The notes under the pieces were generated by a model. It saw nothing but the letters and a program-made list of their open reading frames with translations, had not been told where the DNA came from and did not search any database. The position numbers were made by a program, and so were the translations under genes. Source: Arabidopsis thaliana (Eukaryota > Streptophyta > Magnoliopsida > Brassicales > Brassicaceae). From it: a DNA stretch of 64,000 nt. The stretch lies in the NCBI RefSeq assembly GCF_000001735.4, contig NC_003071.7, positions 14,545,443 through 14,609,442 of the forward strand. Reading direction: 5' to 3'. This document shows, piece after piece, positions 49,911 to 64,000 of the stretch (position 1 is its first letter; each line of letters opens with the position of its first letter).

Positions 49911-51240
49911 TTAATAAATAGTTAAATACGTTTCTCATGAATATATGAATATGCATGCAGAAACGAAAATACATATTTATTAAACGTATGTATTTTCATA
50001 ATATCTGCATACTTAAATAGTTACATGCATAGACGCTTGATTAGATATGTCATATACACAAACACGTATAGATGTGTTCATGTATATCGTAAAATAACAT
50101 AAGTAATATATACACATGCATACACACTTAAGTGTTATCTACTATACTCATATAAACAAAAAATGAAAAAAAAAACATGGCAAGTGAGATTGCTTGTGGT
50201 TGTGGCCTGTGGGCATGTCAAACCTTTGAGAATGAGAATGATTAATAGAATAATAGATAAATACATACACTACATATGTATATATGTCTACCCATTTTGT
50301 AGTGCAGAATAGAAGAAAATATAGGTAGACTTTTCTTTATAAAAAGTGATCCATATCATGAAACTTTTCTGTTTTGTTTTTGTTTAAAAGTCTCGACCCA
50401 TATCACGAAACTTGTTTGATATCAATTGGGAAACTAACCAAATAATTTCTTAATATAAAGAAGGTCCACATCATCGGCTAAAAATGGTCACATGGCATGT
50501 GTGACCATTGTCATATTTCTGGACTTTGGCAAGAGTTAGACGAGTAGGGTTTCAAATACCATGATAATGATCTAATAATTAATTAAGACAGTGACTCTCT
50601 TTTGTTTAGTCTTCACGTTTCTCTTTTTACAAGGGCTTCAAATACAATATATATATGTATATATATATACACTATTAACCAAGAACTTTAATGATAAGTT
50701 AATTGTTTCTATAAATTTGATTGGTAAATATCGTTTTATATCAAAGTAATTATGATAAAGAAATCATGGTTGTTTATACTCCTAATAGTTAATCTCCTAA
50801 TTTATTCAAACGGATGATTATTCTGCCGATTATAATTAGAAATATTCATCTCACAAATTAACTCCAACGAATAGTGTGTGTAAATCAAAAGACATGCTTA
50901 TTGTATATGTATGTGCCTATCCTTTTTTCTTGCCAAAATGAGATCTCTTTGAGATTTGGTTTTGATTTTTATGTTGAAAACAAGATGTATAAAAACTTTA
51001 ATCACTAATAAAATTAGTAAAGTTAAGTAAAGGTAAATCCCAACATGTGAGATCGTGTGGACCACATGCATGGCATATACTACTAATTTTAGGCACCCTG
51101 GATTTGGTCTACACGAAATTCAGACCAAATGATATTGGAATCTATTTCAAAAAAATAAAACTATCTACTTAGAAAAAAGAAAAAAAACATTCTAAACTAG
51201 TTTTTTTGGGTACTTCTCTCTTTAAAACCTCTCCCTTCTC
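49911..51240. other. intergenic, no gene recognised
   Basis: AT-rich with (TA)n and ATAC-rich tracts (about 50640-50680). No gene. Confidence 0.5.
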
Positions 51241-52124
51241 TCTAAAAGTAGATCTAGATCTCAGTTTGCGTTGGCTGGCTCTGGTGGCTTCCATAGCGCC
51301 GGAGCTATGCCTCTCTTGCTCTGCTGTAAAGTTTATGTTGCTTTTGCTTAGTTTATGTGCGTTGTGGTGTAGGGATTTTTGAATGGTTCTTAGATGGCTT
51401 ATGTTGTTTTTGTGGGTTGGTCTCTGTTGCTAGTAGCGCCTCTTGATCCGGTCATGTTTTAACCTTATTCTCGTTTAGCCTTTTACCAGGCTTGGTGGTT
51501 GCTTTCGTTTCTGTCCGGTTCGATCTCCTCCCGTTTTTGTTTTTCGGTGTGGTCCGGATTGATTTGGTTCTCTCCTTGTCTTTACTCTAAAGATCTGATC
51601 GAGATCTCATCTGTTCATTGGCTGGTTTTCTTCGAGGCGCTAAACAATCATATTCTTTGATTCGCCGCTTCCGGGAGTGTAGGTGTGACTTGTCGTCTTT
51701 GGCCTAGTTCTTCTCGCCGGTATGGATTCCTTGGAACTCTTCTATGTAAGGTAGTCTTCATCGTAATAGGTGGCACCGCTGTCCATTTGGTTGGAAGTTC
51801 CTTGTCCCCTACGGAGTGGCTTGTTGTAAAGCTCTGCCTTTCCTTTGTCTGGTAATGTGGTTGACGAGATGTTGTGTTTAAAATTTTGGTTGTTTTGGTC
51901 TGCTTCTTTGTTTTAGTTTCGCAACTTTGCTCTGTTTGTAAGGTTTGTTTTGCCTTGTTATTTCCCTTTCCTTTGGGCTTTGCTTCCGAGATTATCCTTT
52001 TAATCGTCGGCTTAGTTTTCTGGGGTTACTTGTTAACCGCCGGCTTTGTATTTCACCCTTGTATTTCACCGGAATCTCTATAATAAACTTTCAGACGATA
52101 AAAAAAAAAAAAAAAAAAAAAAAA
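51241..52124 (+). mobile_element. non-coding retroposon with poly(A) tail (Sadhu-like or LINE 3' fragment)
   Basis: About 880 bp of distinctly less AT-rich sequence, with no long open frame, ends in AATAAACTTTCAGACGAT followed by a poly(A) tract (52101-52124). A direct internal duplication of about 40 bp occurs at 51241-51280 and 51585-51627 (TCTAAA..AGATCT..GATCTCA..TTGGCTGG). Length, lack of coding capacity and poly(A) tail resemble the Arabidopsis Sadhu elements; the tail motif also recalls LINE 3' ends. The target-site duplication and exact 5' end are unclear. Confidence 0.55.
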
Positions 52125-54654
52125 CAACCCTATTATTGACAAGTGACAACATGGAAATCTTTCAACCATGTTAAAAGAACATAGTGGTAAACCCTATAAC
52201 GGTTTTAATCCTTTAATATGCTGTCTCTAGGTGATCTTTCAAGATTCATGCAAGTATGAATAAGTAAGCATTTTCCATAAATTATGCGATGTGCTTCTCA
52301 ATGTTCTCATTGAATCTTTGGCGCATCATGTAGATTTTACATTTAATATATTCTATCAAGCTTTTGTAATTATGGTTAAAACTGAATCATTTTTGTTTGT
52401 TTGTGATATTATATATGTAGCAACCTGTAGTATACACTTAAACAGTAGATTTGATCATAAAAATTATGGTCGACCAACAACCTTATATATATATATATAT
52501 ATTCTACCTTTTCTCCGTCAAATGCTAAAACTGTTTTTGTTTTTAGTTAACAGCAGCAATAAGGTGATAGTACTACGCAGTCAATACAATCTGCAATATG
52601 CCAAACTGTTAATCAATATATATTATAGGTCAATTCATTCCGTTTATCCGCTTAATTAGTAATTTAAAGTTTTGTTTTGTGGATATAGCTAGTCTTCGGT
52701 TTAGGATAGAATCTCATCATCTACATGCATCCATCACCACTGACTTTTATTTCCCCTTCTAAACGGAAGAAACACAAAATTTCTACCGTTCTATAGGGTT
52801 GTGAGTTATGACTAATTTGAGATTTGGTCGATTTAATTACCCAAAAAAAAAAACTGTTAGTAAACTAAAGTAATGCCGTAGCCTTATTGTCATATTTTGT
52901 TTGGTATGTATAAACTCAGTTAAACATACATTTGATTCAGTTAAACATTAAAACATACCAAAAAAAAAAAACATACTTGGCGATTTCAATTTTTTAAAGT
53001 CAACTAATAGTTATTTTGATTTTTCTTTTCATATCTATCTAAATGTAAATTTTGGTATCCCACCAATTATACCTTTGTTCTTTGTGTGGCCATACCACGT
53101 CCTCAGTTTAACACTTCACAGTATATGTAAAATTCCTTGTTTTTCAAGTTTACTTGCACGCAAATAGCTGTAAAACCATGCATTATAAATAAGCTTTTCA
53201 TTGAATTACTTCGACATACTTGTTAATTGCGTTGATCATAAACTTTTAATGTATATCTAACTTTTTAAAATTTTGAATGGGAAGATAGGAAAAACTAATC
53301 TAATATATATATTTATATATATACACAACATATATATTTATGTATTTTTTTTTGTCGTTTCATGAGTCTCTTTTAGCTTTTATAGTAACCATTAGCGTCA
53401 AAAATTTGGACAGAAATTATTGCATGAAAAAGTGGATAGACGTTAGAGTAGATTACTTTTCCACCTTAATAGTCGTTAGTCGAGCTAATCACGTTTAAAT
53501 AATTCCGGAAAGATATAGAGACACCCACTAATTAAACTAGTTTCCTAGAAGGTCATGATATTAAAACAAATAAAAGAAAGACATAAATATATGTACCGTA
53601 GGGAAGTTACGTATAAGGCTCGGAAGCTACTTCTCTTGCTGCCTTGCTGGTACTGTTCTCTGTTGTTGTTGGTCTTTTAATAGGTTTAACTAAACTAAAC
53701 TATAGTTACTTAATTCGTACGATTTTAATAATCAATTAACTAATAAACTAATCAAGAGGGAAAACCGGCCGCCAATATACCCGCTGCCTTGGTAAGCCGA
53801 CAAACGGACAAATTGTGTTTAGAAATCAGAACGAATTGTTATGAAATTATTCTTAATTACATGGCCAAATAAATCCTTAGATCTATATCATGGCAACACA
53901 ACGTATATTTAAATCTTTCAAATGGAATACGCAAGTACAACAATAACTAACGCAATTTTTAGACAGCACTAATTAAATTAAATATACTAGAAGTATACAT
54001 TAGAGATTTAAAAATTGAGAAAAAAACTCGTTATAATATAAAATAAATAATTAGACCCGGAACTAGAGTATATTTAATCGTTGTAGACTTGTAGCCAAAG
54101 GCACCTAAAATTGGAAAATCATTGAGAATCCAACTCTTTCCCTTGGAATTCTACAATATGCTTGTGATTTAAGAAAAATAATTTAGCAGATTAGTTAATA
54201 ATTTAAATATATATATATATTTTTTTTGTTAAGGGAATTTAAATATATTATTACTTCCCAAAACTGTTGACATTGTTCCCATGTCTCCTCCAATAATTTA
54301 ACATCTCTTATTCACATTATAAATTGTTTGTTGACATGAAACCAATAGATTCTGCCGGGCCATTTACTCGTTACGTTTCATATAAATTACTAAGAAAAAG
54401 AAAAAAAACTTAAACTATATATTATGTCAGCAGTATATATATACGCAGTCAAAAACATAATCAATCTGGGACACGATGTAATAAAATCATATTTGTAATT
54501 GTAAACTATAATCTGAAGGAGATTTGATTCAGAAGACAAACGTAAGCATCTTTGTGTAAGGCATTAAGTATTAAATATTTTTGTTGAAAACATTGTGTTT
54601 AATTAAGCTTTTATCTTAATGCTAGAGCAAAACATATGGTTAAGGTTAATTAAC
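52125..54654. other. intergenic, no gene recognised
   Basis: AT-rich DNA with short (TA)n microsatellites (about 52484-52501 and 54208-54222). No coding sequence. Confidence 0.5.
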
Positions 54655-55010
54655 CTACTTTTGGAGAGGTCTCCCGTTAGCATCTTTCACAAAAGCTTTG
54701 CAGGCTTTTCTTCTGAAAGTAAGAAAAAGGCCCAAAAGGGATTATTGGGCCTTATCTTCTGTCCCTTGACATGTCACAACAAGTAACCAAAGAACCTGAT
54801 CCTGTTCGCGGGAAGATTCAGTTTAGCGCTATCAGCCAATAAAAGACGACAGCTGTAATAAGACTCGAGACGAGGGAATCGGGACTTCAATATCCGTAAC
54901 GGCCGTACGGGTTCACTCTCGCAGACACCTTAGCATGTGGCACCGTCGGAGGTCGGGCACATCATCGACCGATCGACCGACGTCGGAGTTGTGCTCGGTC
55001 TAAACAACAT
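54655..55010. promoter_or_regulatory. GC-rich island with palindromic site II elements, possible unannotated gene end
   Basis: The base composition changes sharply from its surroundings. AAGGCCCAA and TTGGGCCTT (54727-54735 and 54745-54753) form a perfect 9-bp inverted repeat of TGGGCC (site II) elements, typical of housekeeping promoters. On the minus strand a pyrimidine-rich acceptor (TTTCAG/A, exon start 54712) precedes 19 codons ending at TAG (54657-54655). A donor at 54796/54795 would join it in frame to 44 open codons (54929-54796) across an 83-nt intron. No Met was found, so this is a candidate only. Confidence 0.35.
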
Positions 55011-57268
55011 TGGTGCTATGTAATCTCTCTATGTTGTGCATTTGTGCTCGGCCTTAAATGTCTACAAAATGATTCAAATCATGACATGATTACCATGGTT
55101 AATGGTTTATACGGTGAATTAAATCTTGACTTGGTTTAACTGTTGTTATACCATTTTTCAGTTTAAAATGTTCTATTATATGTTGACTACTACGTTAGGG
55201 CCGGCCAAACAGTCAAGAATGCAGTCAGATGAAGCCACCGTTTGTGACTCTTTAAGTTTAACAATCAAATGCATTTGAATAGAGAAAAATATAAAACAAG
55301 ACCAATTAGCTCGTAGTTTTAAAATTAACCGCTGGATTATTTTTACCAGCTCTGAGATGGTCAAAACAAGGGTAGACAGTGTCAATGGAAACAAAGAATG
55401 AAATAATAAACAAAAATATAAAGCATTTGATATTAAAATGTATCTATCAAGAAAAAGTACTAGTTAGACATGAATATGTCAATAGTTTGTCAACTTTTCG
55501 CATAGATAAATCTCATTTTCTTTTTGTTGTGGAGAAGTTCACAATGATGTGGTTGGTTCCGAACCCAAGATATCTTCACATCTGTATGTGGATGGAAAAG
55601 CATATAGAGGAACGGTGGCTGTATGTGAAAAGGGCACTCTAGTTACTTTATTCTTCTGATGGTCAATATGTCCCCTACCGTGCCATAGAATATAAATTGA
55701 AATTGAGTTGCAACTAGCAATGAGGCACTATATATTATCCTGGATTCAAAAATCCGATTGGATTTGTTTTTAAAGTTTAATGTTTGAAATGTTCAGATCC
55801 AATTTAATTAAAAAGACAATGACATTGGTGTGGAGATGGTGAAGGCAAACAACAAACAAAAATTGGAAATAGAACTAAAAGACTAGAGGTGAGCTAAACT
55901 AAAGGTTTTCGTGGTAAATTTGGGATGGAGTTAATCTAATTTGTGATATGTTTTTTTTAGCATGTTACCATGCATTATGTACATTCTTTTAGTTAAAAAA
56001 TGTTGAGTTGAAGTTAATTATTTTTTTATAGCTTAATATTTTTTTTTGGTTTAACAATTAGCTTAATTTTGTTATTTGATAAAGACTAAAACACCCCTGG
56101 ATGCTCACCCACCACATGCCCACAAACGGAGATTGCCAACCCCCGGGGGAGATGACGACAGACGAGAGGAGAGAACAGATTTGGAGCTTTTATAGCTTTT
56201 ATAGCTATATTGTTAAAAAAAAATCAATAATATAAATTAAACTGCATGCAAAATCAAACTCTTGTACATCTAGAGTCTTACTAGATTAACGTGTAAGAAC
56301 TTAGAACTTGGAAAAATCTATATGGACAAAATAGATCAGTCTTTTTTCGAACATCATCAACCACACGAAATACGCTAGCTAACTTTTAAACCTCTTCTGT
56401 ATCAACTATCAAGAGACAAACGATATAAAAAAAAAACAATTGGTGTATTTTTGAATTTTCATTGCACGCACGTGAACAGCATAATTGCTTGATTGGAAAC
56501 AAACCTTTTTAGAATTCATTAATCAGTTTTAGGTGTTTTGGAAAATTAACGAACTATAGTGGAGATTAATTAATTTTATATTAGTCTTTTTTAGTACACA
56601 AATCGAAGTTTCCTAGATTTTTTCAAAGTTGAAAATAATATTGATAATATTTATCAACAATGAATCTACAAAAACATAATTTTTTTGCCAAACAAATAAC
56701 ACCGAAACAAGATTCATTCACTATTTTTGGTTTAAAAAAAAAAATCAAAATTACACTATTATGAAGCCAATTTTTGTATGCAAAAAACCTGTATGTATCA
56801 ATTTGTTTGTATTAAAAAGTAAGCATTTATGTCTTTTTTTTATAAATAATAGAAACACTTACTAGATGAATAGATTTTTTGGTTTTAGAACAGAATACTA
56901 TAATTGTATTTATATAGCTTTTTTATATTATTCGATATAGAAAAGTGTTATAATAGGAAAAATGTACCATATACTGTCAATAACATATTTGATTCTAAAT
57001 ATAAATAGAATTGTTTTAAAGAAATATGATCGTTTATAATTAAATGGTTTTTAATGTCTTTTCTTGGGGCAAAAAACAAAGCTTCTCTTTCGTCCATATA
57101 TTTGCATCGTAAGGGGTGACGTATCACTCTCTCTTTCTCTCAAATATTATTCTTCAATCTCTTTTTGGGGAATCTTCGAGCAAATTAGTGAGAGAACCCA
57201 CCCACTTTCTTTCTCATATGAGTACATAAGATCCCTTTTGAGTTTTCGTGTTTTGCCAAAATCTCCAG
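55011..57268. promoter_or_regulatory. ABCC2 upstream region
   Basis: AT-rich, with no gene. A short GC-rich patch lies at about 56100-56175. The transcribed leader of ABCC2 begins somewhere in the CT-rich sequence near 57130-57230. Confidence 0.45.
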
Positions 57269-57763
57269 GTAAAGCTTCTCCCTTTTTCTCTGTTTTCTCT
57301 GTTTTGTTATTCTCCCTTTTCTCCATTGTAGCTTTTTCCTGTAAAGTGGGATTGATAGTTTTGTTTCATGGATTTCAAATTTGTGTTATTTGACTCGATA
57401 CCATCTTAAATGCAGAGTCTTTTCGTGATAATAAAATTATGGATTCGTTTCAAAGTTTTTTTTTTTTCGTATGGAAAACACTTGAGCTCTCTCAATCTTG
57501 TAGTCTTGACTCTTGATGATTCTTCTATGTTCTCGTTGTGATTGCTTGTCACTGTTCTATCTTTTATATATGATTAAATGCAATTTTGCCCCTTTTTACG
57601 CGCGAATGTATTTATTATCTTTCGCACTCTGGGTCCATTTCTTGTCACTTGAGCACATAATGATTGATTTATGACTTTTTAAAGTTATGAAAATTTATTA
57701 TTTTTGTTGCTATGGTTTTTTGGAATTAGAAGCTCATTTCAAAGTTGTTGATTTTCTTTGCAG
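57269..57763 (+). other. putative 5' UTR intron of ABCC2
   Basis: Donor CCAG/GTAAAGC at 57268/57269 and acceptor TTTCTTTGCAG at 57763 enclose about 495 bp just upstream of the start codon at 57825. The region is T-rich and has no long open frame. Leader introns of this kind are common in Arabidopsis and often raise expression. Confidence 0.6.
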
Positions 57764-57824
57764 GGTAGGGAATTGGTGTGGTAGCTTGTGATGCACTGTG
57801 TTTGAGGGAAAGGAAAGGATAACG

Positions 57825-63921
<6,097 letters not shown>

Positions 63922-64000
63922 GTAACTTGAACATTTGGCTTTTGCAATCTTACTATTTGTTTGCAACTTTCCCCATACTCGATCCAAGAGGTCCATTCAT

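Noticed and set aside
52291..52659. 122-codon plus-strand frame beyond the retroposon
   Set aside because: Long for the region, but the sequence spans a (TA)n microsatellite and has AT-driven Ile/Tyr/Phe bias. No conserved motif.
55176..55394. 72-codon minus-strand frame near the GC-rich island
   Set aside because: No continuity with the candidate spliced frame and no protein-like composition.

Overview
This is a plant nuclear window, recognised as Arabidopsis thaliana. It is AT-rich with spliced genes: short AT-rich introns, GT-AG boundaries, TATA boxes about 100 bp upstream, and the compact spacing typical of Arabidopsis. The gene order (mitochondrial-type RPS14, GA2OX3, CCP1, MEE21/UTP23-like, plastid PDH E1-beta, JAZ7, DUF761 protein, mTERF, GPS1, PTAC12/HEMERA, PINOID, ABCC2) matches what I remember of chromosome 2, about AT2G34520 to AT2G34660. 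I built the exon models by hand from splice signals and reading-frame continuity. Protein lengths I remember (GA2OX3 335 aa, GPS1 422 aa, PTAC12 527 aa, PID 438 aa, JAZ7 148 aa) agree with the models.

Layout. 0-7 kb: a weakly supported small membrane peptide; nuclear-encoded organellar ribosomal protein S14 (-); then two divergently transcribed genes, 292 and 288 codons, whose four-exon structure, exon phases and core motifs match, so they are a head-to-head paralogous pair. 6.6-11.6 kb: an AT-rich transposon-derived desert with a tandem repeat, a small inverted-ended element and a 2.2-kb element with inverted termini. 11.6-13.2 kb: GA2OX3 (+). 14.8-19.2 kb: the katanin-like AAA ATPase CCP1 (+) converging on the PIN-domain rRNA-processing gene MEE21 (-). 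20.4-25.4 kb: four minus-strand genes: a tiny membrane protein, a coiled-coil protein, a small chloroplast outer-envelope (OEP7-like) protein and the plastid pyruvate dehydrogenase E1 beta subunit. 26.4-27.3 kb: a Helitron, followed by JAZ7 (+). 30-36 kb: DUF761 membrane protein, mTERF and GPS1 (all +). 36.6-38.9 kb: PTAC12 (-). 44.5-46.1 kb: PINOID (-). 46-57.8 kb: an 11.7-kb intergenic region holding a Harbinger-type MITE, a poly(A)-tailed non-coding retroposon and an unusual GC-rich island at 54.65-55.0 kb. 57.8-64 kb: the 5' two-thirds of ABCC2 (+), cut by the window edge after about 909 codons.

The genes do not form an operon. There is a functional lean towards organelles: S14 (mitochondrion), one of the paralogues, E1-beta, the OEP7-like protein, mTERF, GPS1 and PTAC12 (plastid or dual). 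There is a second lean towards hormones: gibberellin inactivation, jasmonate repression and auxin-transport kinase. I see no bacterial-type system, CRISPR array or convincing new multi-gene system. The most interesting unexplained items are the head-to-head paralogues of unknown function and the GC-rich island upstream of ABCC2.
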